Shown: positions 1 through 6,970 of the stretch, in pieces
Layout of the letters: the number at the start of each line of letters is the position of its first letter
How positions within the stretch are numbered: the first letter of the stretch is position 1
Origin: Fidelibacterota bacterium
Lineage (GTDB): Bacteria > Fidelibacterota > JAANXI01
Assembly (NCBI GenBank): GCA_018263365.1
Contig: JAANXI010000081.1
Coordinates: 1-8,384, forward strand
Direction: 5' to 3'
DNA: 8,384 nucleotides
Notes under the pieces: generated by a model
The model's input: only the letters and a program-made list of their open reading frames with translations
The model's database searches: none
Told to the model about the DNA's origin: nothing
Translations under genes and position numbers: made by a program

Positions 1-757
1 GCAAGTCGCCATCGGTAATGACACCAATGAGTTCAGAGTTCTCGTTGAGCACACCGGCGACACCCAAGCCTTTGGAGGTGATTTCGAAGAGCGCCGTCTG
101 CATTTTGACTTCTTTGGAGACCAGCGGAATCGCCTCGCCGGTGTGCATCAGATCGTTGACGGTCAGCAACAGCTTATTGCCCAGCGCTCCGCCGGGATGC
201 AAGAGCGCGTAATCCTCTTCGTTGAAGCCGCGCTTTTCCAGGAGGGCGATGGCGAGTGCGTCTCCCATGGCCAGCATGGCGGTGGTGCTGGCCGTCGGCG
301 CCAATCCGAGCGGACAGGCCTCTTCCGGCACGCTGGTATCCAGCACAAAATCCGCTCTGTTGCCAAGCGTAGAATTCGGATTGCCAGTAATTGCAATCAG
401 TCCGATACCGAGCCGCTGAAACGACGGCAGCAGTTTGATCAGTTCGTCCGTCTCGCCGCTGTGGGAGAGCGCCAGCACCACATCTTCTCTTGTGATCATA
501 CCCAGATCGCCGTGGATGCCTTCGGCGGCGTGCAGATAAATGGACGGCGTGCCAGTGCTCGCCAGCGTCGACGCCAGTTTGCGCGCAATCACCCCGGATT
601 TACCCATCCCGGTGACGATGACGCGGTCTTTCGTGTCGAACAACTGCTCCACCACCTTTACAAACGTCTCGTCCAACCGGGATTCGAGCTGCTCCAATGC
701 CTCCCGCTCAATCCGGATGACCTGCTTGCCGTCGTGTAGTATATCTTCTTTTGTCAT
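1..757 (-). CDS. kdsD: D-arabinose 5-phosphate isomerase KdsD/KpsF, 3' end cut by the window
   Basis: Interconverts ribulose 5-phosphate and arabinose 5-phosphate, the first step of KDO synthesis, in the cytoplasm. The 252 visible residues start MTKEDILHDG. An SIS sugar-isomerase domain fills about residues 35-175, with VTGMGKSGVIARKLAST (48-64), the HGDLGM loop (82-87), the SHSGETDE phosphosugar-binding loop (98-105) and LAPTASTTAMLAMGDALA (152-169). HPGGALGNKLL (187-197) follows, then a first CBS domain starting at VNDLMHTG (200-207). The frame is open at base 1. Relatives are about 320-330 residues long, so roughly 75 residues with the rest of the CBS pair are missing. The ATG at 757 lies 6 bp after the stop of the GxxExxY gene, and the start region (GGTGA, then A-rich) is partly supplied by the terminal repeat of that cassette. 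It is the last visible gene of the KDO operon. KpsF-type paralogues differ little, so the symbol rests on context. Confidence 0.95.
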   Translation of the reverse strand, partial: MTKEDILHDGKQVIRIEREALEQLESRLDETFVKVVEQLFDTKDRVIVTGMGKSGVIARKLASTLASTGTPSIYLHAAEGIHGDLGMITREDVVLALSHSGETDELIKLLPSFQRLGIGLIAITGNPNSTLGNRADFVLDTSVPEEACPLGLAPTASTTAMLAMGDALAIALLEKRGFNEEDYALLHPGGALGNKLLLTVNDLMHTGEAIPLVSKEVKMQTALFEITSKGLGVAGVLNENSELIGVITDGDL

Positions 758-763
758 ATTTTT

Positions 764-1168
764 TCACCGCTGAGAACGCTGAGTTCGCTGAGACTCATTA
801 TAATTATTCACTAAACGTTTAATCCCATTTTTTAGCAGGCTGACGTTAAAATTTATTAATAATCCCACCTGACAATTCGCCAATTTTAAATATGAAAGTA
901 ATTGAGCCTTGTGAATAGGCAATAGTTTTTCAACAGACTTTATTTCGACAATAACCTCGTTCTCTACTAATAGGTCCAAACGATATCCACAGTTTAATTC
1001 AACCTTTTTATAGACAACCGGTAATTGTTTTTGCGATTCGATTTTTAATCCCACCTCAGATAGGTCATGCACCAAACACGCTTTATACGCAGATTCTAAC
1101 AACCCTGGTCCCAGAGTTTTATGTATTTCTATTGATGACTTCATAATTTGCTCAGTTATGTCATTCAA
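764..1168 (-). CDS. GxxExxY family protein (PD-(D/E)XK nuclease-like fold), cassette gene
   Basis: A 134-residue protein of the GxxExxY family, whose cellular role is not established. The signature is GLLESAY (22-28), after the typical opening MNDITEQIMKSSIEIHKTLGPG. RLDLLVENEVIVEIKSV (63-79) has the D...ExK spacing (D65, E75, K77) of a PD-(D/E)XK nuclease core, and Q89 in the following helix fits the fold; nuclease activity is inference. The C-terminal tail SQRTQRSQR is unusual: it is encoded by the 9-bp repeat array at 765-791, and the stop codon lies in the same array. The gene sits between kdsC and kdsD in the operon direction. Three hand-counted 60-base lines inside it gave 27, 35 and 40 percent GC, against 58-63 percent for two lines in kdsA, which suggests acquisition. 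No good Shine-Dalgarno is seen; AAGGA lies about 18 nt from the ATG, too far. Confidence 0.88.
   Translation of the reverse strand: MNDITEQIMKSSIEIHKTLGPGLLESAYKACLVHDLSEVGLKIESQKQLPVVYKKVELNCGYRLDLLVENEVIVEIKSVEKLLPIHKAQLLSYLKLANCQVGLLINFNVSLLKNGIKRLVNNYNESQRTQRSQR
765..791 (+). repeat. Terminal array of a 9-bp unit, kdsD side of the GxxExxY cassette
   Basis: Three 9-bp units of the form NNNCGCTGA stand in perfect phase; CGCTGAG recurs at 768, 777 and 786. The sequence is an inverted copy of 1211-1237, with 21 of 27 positions identical by hand alignment. On the minus strand it encodes the tail SQRTQRSQR of the GxxExxY protein and its stop codon, and it forms part of the kdsD leader. Confidence 0.85.
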
Positions 1169-1210
1169 AGTAATTGGTTGATTCCTTTTATCATCAGATT
1201 TTAGTTTTTT

Positions 1211-1237
1211 TCTGCGTTCTCAGCGCACTCTGCGGTG
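1211..1237 (-). repeat. Terminal array of a 9-bp unit, kdsC side of the GxxExxY cassette
   Basis: Read on the minus strand from 1237 this begins CACCGC, like the opposite arm read on the plus strand, and carries CGCAGAG, CGCTGAG and CGCAGAA at 9-bp intervals (plus-strand blocks at 1228, 1219 and 1210). It lies between the kdsC stop (1251) and the cassette gene. Four of the six mismatches with the other arm are A/T swaps, which keep a W in the unit consensus NNNCGCWGA. Confidence 0.85.
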
Positions 1238-1250
1238 CATTCGTTCAAAT

Positions 1251-1805
1251 TTACTTATCCACCATGTAGACTTTTCGCTCCATCTCCTCCAGCGCCTGAT
1301 CAAATTCGCCTCGAGCCTTCAGGATGATTTCAATCACTTCAGTCACCGCGCCGTCCCCGCCGTGGGTCTTCAGCGTGTAATCGGCGACTTCTTTCACTTT
1401 ATCCCTGGCGTTCTGTACGGCAAACGATAAACCGACCTGTCGCATCACCGGGATGTCAACATAATCATCGCCGACGTACGCTACGTGTTCTTTCCCTACA
1501 TCAAACTTCCTTAAAATATCTTTCAGCGCCACAATTTTGTTGAGATAGCCCTGGTAGACGTGATCTCCGATACCGAGCTCCTCCGCCCGGATGCTCGTGG
1601 CTTCCGAGTGCCGTCCGCTGAGCAGCGCGATTTCCAGTGATGTCATTCTGGACAGCGCAATGCCCATTCCGTCGTTGACGCTGAATCGCTTCAGCTCACC
1701 GGCTTCGCCAACATATATGGAACCATCAGTGAACACGCCATCCACATCGGACACGAGTAGTTCTATTTTCGCCGCCTTTTGTGCCACCGCTTTCGGAATA
1801 CTCAC
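1251..1805 (-). CDS. kdsC: 3-deoxy-D-manno-octulosonate 8-phosphate phosphatase KdsC
   Basis: Hydrolyses KDO 8-phosphate to KDO and phosphate; a C0-type HAD phosphatase without a cap domain that normally works as a tetramer. I start it at the GTG at 1805, giving 184 residues against about 180-188 in the family. This start overlaps the kdsA stop as GTGA and has GGAGGA at 1814-1809, although the spacing is tight (3 nt). The in-frame ATG at 1883 would add 26 residues that lie wholly inside kdsA, which is less likely. HAD motif I is DVDGVFTDG (20-28, nucleophile D20, acid D22), motif II SGR (63-65), the motif III lysine is near K90, and motif IV is GDDYVDIP (112-119). The family loop GGDGAV is at 149-154. 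The overlap suggests translational coupling to kdsA. Its stop lies 14 bp from the terminal repeat of the GxxExxY cassette, which separates it from kdsD. Confidence 0.94.
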   Translation of the reverse strand: MSIPKAVAQKAAKIELLVSDVDGVFTDGSIYVGEAGELKRFSVNDGMGIALSRMTSLEIALLSGRHSEATSIRAEELGIGDHVYQGYLNKIVALKDILRKFDVGKEHVAYVGDDYVDIPVMRQVGLSFAVQNARDKVKEVADYTLKTHGGDGAVTEVIEIILKARGEFDQALEEMERKVYMVDK

Positions 1806-2632
1806 AGATCCTCCATATTTCGGGTCACCTCGTATACGTCCTGCAATTGCTGAATCAAATCTCTGGCTTTCTGCAGCGGCCACTGCGTTGCCGCATCGCT
1901 TTTGGCATTGTCCACATCATCGTGGACTTCCATAAATACCGCATTTGCGCCGGCAGCAACTGCTGCACGGGCGACCGGAGCGATGAATTCCCGCACCCCG
2001 CCCGTGGCATCGCCGAGTCCGCCTGGCAGTTGCGCCGAATGCGTGGCATCGAAGACCACCGGATAGCCGTAACCTTTCATAATCGGAATAGCCCGCATGT
2101 CAGAGACCAGATTATTATAGCCGAAACTGGCCCCCCGTTCGGTCAGCAGAATCTGCTCGTTGCCTGTGGAGGTGATTTTATTAATGACCTGCTCGATATC
2201 CCACGGAGCAAGGAACTGTCCCTTTTTCACGTTCACCACGCAACCGCTTTCCGCGATCTCCACAACGAGATCCGTCTGGCGGCACAGAAACGCCGGCACC
2301 TGCATCACATCGACGATCTCCGTGAGGATTTCCACATGCCACGGTTCGTGAACATCGGTCAAAACTGGCAAACCAAACTGCTCCTTTACCTCCCTGAGAA
2401 TTTCCACACCATCTTCTACGCCCGGACCGCGAAACGACTCAATAGAAGATCGGTTTGCTTTATCATAGGAAGTTTTAAATACAATGGGCGCGCCCGTATC
2501 CTCGGCCAACTTCCTGATTGCTTCCGCCATCCTGAGCGTGTGGTCCCGACTCTCGATGACGCACGGTCCGGCCAAAAAAGCGAGCGGAGTATTGTCGCCG
2601 ATTTTGATATCCAGAATGGTGACTGTTTTCAT
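1802..2632 (-). CDS. kdsA: 3-deoxy-8-phosphooctulonate synthase KdsA, metal-dependent type
   Basis: Condenses phosphoenolpyruvate with arabinose 5-phosphate to KDO 8-phosphate; a cytoplasmic TIM barrel of the DAHP/KDO8P synthase family. The 276 residues are full length. Motifs are AGPCVIES (21-28), FKTSYDKANRSS (52-63), FRGPG (67-71), DVHE (93-96), LCRQTDL (116-122), KKGQF (136-140), TERGASFGYNNLV (164-176), DATHSAQLPGG (195-205) and EVHDDVDNAKSDAATQ (235-250). C24, H198, E235 and D246 each sit 13 residues after the known metal ligands C11, H185, E222 and D233 of the Aquifex aeolicus enzyme. This places it in the metal-dependent class; the E. coli type has Asn at the Cys position. The ATG lies 7 bp after the pyrG stop, and the gene ends in a GTGA overlap with kdsC. 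No strong Shine-Dalgarno is visible, so coupling to pyrG is likely. Confidence 0.97.
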   Translation of the reverse strand: MKTVTILDIKIGDNTPLAFLAGPCVIESRDHTLRMAEAIRKLAEDTGAPIVFKTSYDKANRSSIESFRGPGVEDGVEILREVKEQFGLPVLTDVHEPWHVEILTEIVDVMQVPAFLCRQTDLVVEIAESGCVVNVKKGQFLAPWDIEQVINKITSTGNEQILLTERGASFGYNNLVSDMRAIPIMKGYGYPVVFDATHSAQLPGGLGDATGGVREFIAPVARAAVAAGANAVFMEVHDDVDNAKSDAATQWPLQKARDLIQQLQDVYEVTRNMEDL

Positions 2633-2639
2633 CTGTCGA

Positions 2640-4325
2640 TTACTTTTTCACTTTCTCTTGTTGAGTGGATTTCGCGGTTTCAGATGAACCGTTTGCTCCA
2701 TTGGTCGATTGCCCGGTTTTATACCTGACCATCGCCCGAACGAACTCCCTGAACAGCGGATGTGCCTTGTTAATCCGGGACTTCAGCTCGGGATGGAACT
2801 GCCCGGCCACGAACCACGGATGATCGTCCAGTTCGATGATCTCCACGAGTCTCCCGCTGGGCGATAGCCCGGCATAAGTCATCCCGTTATCCTGAAACCG
2901 TTCTCGATAGTCGTTGTTGAATTCATAACGATGGCGGTGCCGCTCGCTGATATTTTGTTCGTCGTACGCTTCGAAGGATTTGGTCTCTTCCTGCAACCGG
3001 CACGGATATGCTCCCAAACGCATCGTACCGCCCTTTTTCGAGACCTCTTTCTGATCCGCCATCAGGTCGATAACAGGATCAGGGGTCGTTTCGTCAAACT
3101 CACTGCTGTTGGCGCGGGGTAAGCCGCAAACGTTTCGGGCGAACTCAATGACTGCCGTCTGCATTCCCAGACAGATACCCAGAAACGGGATTTTATTTTC
3201 CCTCGCATACTGTACTGCCAGAATTTTTCCCTCGATGCCGCGCTCACCGAATCCGCCGGGAATCAAAAGGCCGTCAACACCTTTCAGTATGGACGCAGCG
3301 TCTTCTGTCTCCTCAATATGCTCCGAGTCAACCCAGCGGACCTTTACTTCCGCTTCGGCCCCAGCGCCGGCATGAACGAACGATTCCAGAATACTCTTAT
3401 AGGCGTCGTGCAACTTGGTATATTTTCCGCAGAGCGCCACCTCAACAGTGTGTTTGGGATGCTTCACCCGGTAAACAAAATCCTCCCATTCCGAAATCGA
3501 CGGCTCTTCCGCCTCGATTTCAAGCCGATCGACGATCTGCTCCGCCACGCCCTGTCTGTTAAACATCAGTGGCACTTCGTAAATGGAATCCACATCGCTG
3601 GCCTGGATCACCGCGTCAGTTTTCACGTTACAAAACAGCGCGATTTTATCTTTGATTTCCTTGGTGAGATCTTTTTCCGTACGACAGAGCAGCATATCCG
3701 GCTGTAGTCCGATCTCCCGCATTCGCATAACCGAGTGCTGGGTTGGTTTGGTTTTCATTTCACCACTGCTTTTGATATACGGGATCAACGTCAAATGTAT
3801 GATCATCGAATTCTCATCGCCGACCTCATGCGTGAACTGCCGAATGGCTTCCAGGAAGGGCAAACTTTCGATATCACCGACCGTACCGCCGACTTCGGTA
3901 ATTACCACATCGTAGCGATTACCGGGTGTGTTCACCGCCTGAACCCGGCGCTTGATTTCATCTGTGATATGGGGAATCACCTGCACTGTGGCTCCGAGAT
4001 AGTCGCCGCGTCGCTCCTTGCTTATCACCGAGTTATAAACCTGCCCTGTTGTACAGTTGTTTGCCTGACTCATATCCACATCGATGAACCGCTCGTAATG
4101 CCCCAAATCTAGGTCTGTTTCCGATCCGTCATCAGTCACGTAGACCTCCCCGTGCTGAAACGGACTCATGGTACCGGGATCGATATTAATATACGGATCG
4201 AATTTTTGGATGGTCACTGACAGCCCGCGTGACTTCAACAGATAGCCCAGTGATGCGGAGGTGATCCCTTTGCCCAGCCCGGAGATCACACCTCCTGTGA
4301 TGAAAATATATTTTGTGTCTTTCAT
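2640..4325 (-). CDS. pyrG: CTP synthase (glutamine-hydrolysing) PyrG
   Basis: Makes CTP from UTP, ATP and glutamine in the cytoplasm. At 561 residues it is slightly longer than E. coli PyrG (545). The N-terminal synthase domain (about 1-270) opens with YIFITGGVISGLGKG (6-20, a P-loop variant) and contains KFDPYINIDPGTMSP (41-55) and ITEVGGTVGDIES (142-154). A class I glutamine amidotransferase domain follows, with the oxyanion strand PGGFGERG (356-363), the nucleophile C385 in LGICLGMQ, and H511 and E513 in QFHPE. The last 25 or so residues (QSTNGANGSSETAKSTQQ, then Lys-rich) are a low-complexity tail with no catalytic role expected. The start codon overlaps the kdsB stop as ATGA, and kdsA follows after 7 bp. 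CTP is the co-substrate of KdsB, which gives the position a metabolic logic. Confidence 0.98.
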   Translation of the reverse strand: MKDTKYIFITGGVISGLGKGITSASLGYLLKSRGLSVTIQKFDPYINIDPGTMSPFQHGEVYVTDDGSETDLDLGHYERFIDVDMSQANNCTTGQVYNSVISKERRGDYLGATVQVIPHITDEIKRRVQAVNTPGNRYDVVITEVGGTVGDIESLPFLEAIRQFTHEVGDENSMIIHLTLIPYIKSSGEMKTKPTQHSVMRMREIGLQPDMLLCRTEKDLTKEIKDKIALFCNVKTDAVIQASDVDSIYEVPLMFNRQGVAEQIVDRLEIEAEEPSISEWEDFVYRVKHPKHTVEVALCGKYTKLHDAYKSILESFVHAGAGAEAEVKVRWVDSEHIEETEDAASILKGVDGLLIPGGFGERGIEGKILAVQYARENKIPFLGICLGMQTAVIEFARNVCGLPRANSSEFDETTPDPVIDLMADQKEVSKKGGTMRLGAYPCRLQEETKSFEAYDEQNISERHRHRYEFNNDYRERFQDNGMTYAGLSPSGRLVEIIELDDHPWFVAGQFHPELKSRINKAHPLFREFVRAMVRYKTGQSTNGANGSSETAKSTQQEKVKK

Positions 4326-5059
4326 AACCTTTGATCCCCAGTTTCGTAAATTTTTCGGACGTGTTTTAGGTCCGCTTTTGTGTCGACACCGGTGGATGTG
4401 AATTCCGTAATTTCTACATGAATATAATGCCCATGTTCCAATGCACGCAACTGCTCTAATTGTTCGGCTTTTTCCAAGGATGAGAGTGGATATTTTGTAA
4501 ATGTATGCAAAAAATCCGCCCGATACACGTACAGTCCAATATGCTGCCAGGATTGTGAAGCTGTATCGCCAGACCGGTGAAACGGAATTGGAGCACGTGA
4601 AAAATAGAGCGCCCGGCCGTTTGTGTCGAAAACCACTTTGACTACATTGCTATTCTGTGCCTCTCCCGCCGAGAGTGCACAGGCGAGCGTGCCCATATCT
4701 ATGGCGGAATTCTCTGTCAGGGGTTTGACTGCGGCATCGATGACCTGCGGCTCAATCAGTGGTTCATCGCCCTGAATATTCACCACGAGGTCGACATCCA
4801 TCCCAGCGATGGCTTCAGCAACGCGATCCGTGCCGGATTGATGTGCAGGTGAGGTCATCACCACGTTGTCGGTAAACTCCAGGGCGGCATCCCGGATGCG
4901 GTCATCATCCGTGGCAATATACACCTGCGCCAATGACGCGGCCTTGACACTGCGTTCATATACATGCTGAATCATCGGCTTATCAGCAATCAGAGCCAGT
5001 GGTTTTCCGGGAAAGCGTGTGGACCGATAGCGCGCAGGTAATACCCCAATACAATACAT
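4322..5059 (-). CDS. kdsB: 3-deoxy-manno-octulosonate cytidylyltransferase KdsB (CMP-KDO synthetase)
   Basis: Transfers CMP from CTP to KDO, giving CMP-KDO, the donor used by the KDO transferase WaaA; cytoplasmic. The 245 residues match the usual length of about 245-255. The nucleotide-binding start is VLPARYRSTRFPGKPL (6-21). ATDDDRI (49-55), SGTDRVAEA (75-83), the Mg-binding NIQGDEP (94-100), FSRAPIPF (153-160), HIGLYVYR (173-180), EQLRALEHG (202-210) and GVDTKADL (224-231) all follow in family order. The ATG at 5059 is preceded by a weak TTGAGAA; the 108 bp between it and gatC hold no gene or hairpin that I can support. The stop overlaps the pyrG start (ATGA), implying coupled translation. 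Confidence 0.97.
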   Translation of the reverse strand: MYCIGVLPARYRSTRFPGKPLALIADKPMIQHVYERSVKAASLAQVYIATDDDRIRDAALEFTDNVVMTSPAHQSGTDRVAEAIAGMDVDLVVNIQGDEPLIEPQVIDAAVKPLTENSAIDMGTLACALSAGEAQNSNVVKVVFDTNGRALYFSRAPIPFHRSGDTASQSWQHIGLYVYRADFLHTFTKYPLSSLEKAEQLEQLRALEHGHYIHVEITEFTSTGVDTKADLKHVRKIYETGDQRL

Positions 5060-5167
5060 AAAATTCTCAAGAGTACCGGAACAAATGTTGTGGAATTAGG
5101 GAGTTATTCGAGGGAGGGATACTGCCAGTCTGTTTCGTCGGATATTGGAGGTGTGTACCCTTGTTTG

Positions 5168-5455
5168 TCATTTTATCACTTTGGGAACGATAAAAAATTC
5201 GCCATCCGATTTCGGGGCATTCTCCAGTGCCTTTTCCCGCGCCAGCGATTCCCCGGCCGCATCCTTGCGGAAGGCATTGGTCACATCCATCACATGGGAA
5301 AGCGGTTCGACGTTCTCCGTGTCGAGCTCGTCCAGTTTTTCCACATACGCCAAAATGTCGCTCAGTTGCCTGGTATACGCCTCTTTTTCTTCCGTAGACA
5401 GTTGCAATTTTGCCAGCCTTGCGACGTGTTCAACCTGTTCAACTGTGATGCTCAT
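5168..5455 (-). CDS. gatC: Asp-tRNA(Asn)/Glu-tRNA(Gln) amidotransferase subunit C
   Basis: Small subunit of GatCAB, which converts misacylated Asp-tRNA(Asn) or Glu-tRNA(Gln) to the amidated form; GatC wraps around and stabilises GatA. I chose the ATG at 5455, giving 95 residues, the normal family length. It opens MSITVEQVEHVARLAKLQLS, the typical first helix, and has AGAGGA a few bases upstream. An in-frame start at 5524 would add 23 residues unlike the family and would start inside the promoter. Other family marks are LSDILAYVEKLDELDTENVEP (31-51, amphipathic helix then linker), the SHV..V.NAFRKD region (53-65) and the C-terminal GEFFIVPKVIK (85-95), where family members usually read F-VPKV. 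No gatA or gatB is in the window. It is the first gene after the promoter and 108 bp ahead of kdsB. Confidence 0.95.
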   Translation of the reverse strand: MSITVEQVEHVARLAKLQLSTEEKEAYTRQLSDILAYVEKLDELDTENVEPLSHVMDVTNAFRKDAAGESLAREKALENAPKSDGEFFIVPKVIK

Positions 5456-5495
5456 AAATCCTCTGCAGGAGCCTTTGCCCAAATAATCTTGTGCA

Positions 5496-5524
5496 AATAT
5501 AGAACGAGCCGGGTTGAGAATCAA
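5496..5524 (-). promoter_or_regulatory. Candidate sigma70-type promoter of the gatC-kds operon
   Basis: On the minus strand TTGATT (5524-5519) and TATATT (5501-5496) are separated by exactly 17 bp, close to the sigma70 consensus. The start point would be near 5489, leaving a leader of about 34 nt before the gatC ATG at 5455. It lies between the terminator at 5597-5629 and gatC, the expected place for a promoter of the downstream operon. The match is by eye; phyla such as Bacteroidota use a different consensus, so lineage matters. Confidence 0.55.
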
Positions 5525-5596
5525 TGGCGATATAACAAAGTATATTCCATCTGGAATCTTATGAATTCCAAACTGAGAAGGGTGGACTATAAAGCC

Positions 5597-5629
5597 AAAA
5601 CTCCGCCGGGATAGCCCGGCGGAGTTTTT
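5597..5629 (-). terminator. Rho-independent terminator after the permease operon
   Basis: A perfect 11-bp GC-rich stem (5600-5610 with 5615-5625, ACTCCGCCGGG and its complement) closes on a 4-nt loop. A/T flanks extend the pairing to about 14 bp. On the minus strand the stem runs into TTTT, ending transcripts from the permease about 100 bp upstream. On the plus strand it ends in TTTTT, so it could act in both directions, but no plus-strand gene needs it. It insulates the gatC-kds operon from the transporter genes. The other bases between 5525 and 5730 show no gene. Confidence 0.85.
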
Positions 5630-5730
5630 CCCTGATGGGAATACCCTGATTTACCCGATTGGGGAGGATACTTATTCGCGGGATAGTTTCCTGAATTAAA
5701 TCTCTTTCTATGTTATCCTTCTACTTATTT

Positions 5731-6957
5731 CTACTCATAGCGTAATGATTCAATAGGATCCATTTTCGCCGCCTTAGCCGCGGGATACAATCCGAAAAAA
5801 AGACCAATAATCGAACAAAAAACCAACGCCAGCATAATAGTCCACAAGGGCACAGCAGACGGCAGCGGCGTTACCTTGCTGAGCACCTGAGCCACACCGA
5901 TGCCAATAACAATTCCAATAAGGCCGCCGATGACGCTCAGGATAATCGATTCGATGAGGAACTGACGGAGGATATCGCCGCGCTGCGCGCCAATAGCCTT
6001 CCGGATACCGATTTCTCTGGTACGCTCCGTGACTGTCACCATCATGATATTCATAATCCCGATCCCGGCGACCAGCAGTGAAATCGAAGCAATCCCGATT
6101 GCCGCAAACCGGACCATCCGGGTCATATTATCAAACTGGGCCGTTTGCGATTCGGAGCTCCAGATCTCAAAATCGTTGGGTTCGCCCAGCGGGACTTTCC
6201 GAACCGTCCGAAGGATCGAATTAACTTCATCCATGGCTTGCTGAAATTCATCTGCAGACTTGGCGCGAATTGTCAGATTGACGGAACGATTTGTCCCATA
6301 CAGGCTTTCCCAGGTACTCAGCGGTATCACCAACCGGTTATCTCTGCTGTTGCCGAACCGGCTCCCCATCTCCTGAAAAACGCCGATAATCCGGAACGGT
6401 TTTCCCGCCACCTTGATCTCTTTACCCAATGGATCCACATTCGGTAAGAGTTCCTCAATAATATCCACTCCGACAACGACCACATTCCGGTTGTGCAACA
6501 CATCCGAATCGGTCAGGAACCGTCCACGCTCCACAAAATATCCGTTGGAAATAGCGAATTCCGGGGTCCCACCCGCTACCCTGACAGAAGGAGAAGTTCG
6601 TTTATCGCCGTATTTCACGACCGCGCCAAATTCCCAGTTCTCGATCCCGACGGCGGCGACGTGTGTCGCGTATTCCTGGATGGCTTTGCCGTTTTCCCAG
6701 GTGATGTCTTTGCGGTTGCGATATTTATGGCGATCATGTCCACCCATATTTACGGAAGGATACTTTTGTACTTGAAAGACATTGGCTCCGAGGGCGCTCA
6801 GCTCCTTATGCACGTTCTTCTGAAATCCCACAATTACCGACTGCATTCCAATGATGGTGAAGACACCGATGATCACCCCAAGCAGGGTTAGCGATGAGCG
6901 GAGTTTATTCGCCCAGAGCGAATTGAAAGCCATCCGGATTGGTTCAACAAGATTCAT
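5731..6957 (-). CDS. MacB/FtsX-type ABC transporter permease, complete
   Basis: An inner-membrane permease of the MacB/FtsX superfamily, 408 residues, whose members move lipoproteins, peptides, antibiotics or other envelope substrates, or transmit force to periplasmic partners. The substrate here is unknown. Topology is the usual 4 membrane segments: TM1 at about 22-45, a large periplasmic domain (about 46-280, with LGKEIKVAGKPFRIIGVF at 177-194 typical of MacB_PCD), then TM2 (about 284-307), TM3 (336-358) and TM4 (371-391). The cytoplasmic loop VTERTREIGIRKAIGA (309-324) is the conserved coupling motif after TM2, and the end DPIESLRYE is characteristic. No ATPase domain is fused, so a separate ATP-binding subunit is expected. 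The start fits MNLVEPIRMAFNSLWANKLR, a family-typical opening. It follows a second permease of the same family, with a four-helix-bundle cassette between them, and is followed by a terminator. Confidence 0.93.
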   Translation of the reverse strand: MNLVEPIRMAFNSLWANKLRSSLTLLGVIIGVFTIIGMQSVIVGFQKNVHKELSALGANVFQVQKYPSVNMGGHDRHKYRNRKDITWENGKAIQEYATHVAAVGIENWEFGAVVKYGDKRTSPSVRVAGGTPEFAISNGYFVERGRFLTDSDVLHNRNVVVVGVDIIEELLPNVDPLGKEIKVAGKPFRIIGVFQEMGSRFGNSRDNRLVIPLSTWESLYGTNRSVNLTIRAKSADEFQQAMDEVNSILRTVRKVPLGEPNDFEIWSSESQTAQFDNMTRMVRFAAIGIASISLLVAGIGIMNIMMVTVTERTREIGIRKAIGAQRGDILRQFLIESIILSVIGGLIGIVIGIGVAQVLSKVTPLPSAVPLWTIMLALVFCSIIGLFFGLYPAAKAAKMDPIESLRYE

Positions 6958-6960
6958 ACC
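6952..6960 (+). repeat. Left copy of a 9-bp direct repeat, ATTCATACC
   Basis: An exact 9-bp match to 7543-7551, flanking the heptad-bounded cassette. On the minus strand it contains the ATG and second codon of the complete permease. Matching ends precisely at both edges (the neighbours are g/t and a/g). It is a candidate target-site duplication. Confidence 0.5.
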
Positions 6961-6970
6961 AATGTTCCCG

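Larger units (their letters stand above)
765..1237 (-). mobile_element. Candidate non-autonomous cassette: GxxExxY gene with inverted terminal arrays
   Basis: A segment of about 473 bp bounded by imperfect 27-bp inverted repeats (21 of 27 identical), carrying one AT-rich ORF and no transposase. It interrupts the kdsC-kdsD junction of an otherwise tight operon and is oriented with transcription. No convincing target-site duplication was found outside the arms. Mobility is inference from structure and composition. Confidence 0.45.

Noticed and set aside
740..1260. Target-site duplication around the GxxExxY cassette
   Set aside because: Comparing bases outside 765 and 1237 by eye gave only short A/T-rich matches such as ATTT, no more than chance.
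1806..1883. Upstream ATG start for kdsC at 1883
   Set aside because: It adds 26 residues inside kdsA with no family match. The GTG at 1805 has a Shine-Dalgarno, a GTGA overlap and gives the usual length.
1781..2728. Long plus-strand open frame (315 codons) antisense to kdsA and its flanks
   Set aside because: It lies opposite a clearly conserved enzyme, has a composition typical of an antisense shadow and no recognisable domain. The same holds for the plus-strand frames opposite pyrG, the permeases and kdsD.
5544..5569. ATTCC-ATCT-GGAAT inverted repeat with a further ATTCC upstream of the gatC promoter, as an operator
   Set aside because: The arms are only 5 bp and it sits about 20 bp upstream of the -35 box; too short to support without conservation in relatives.
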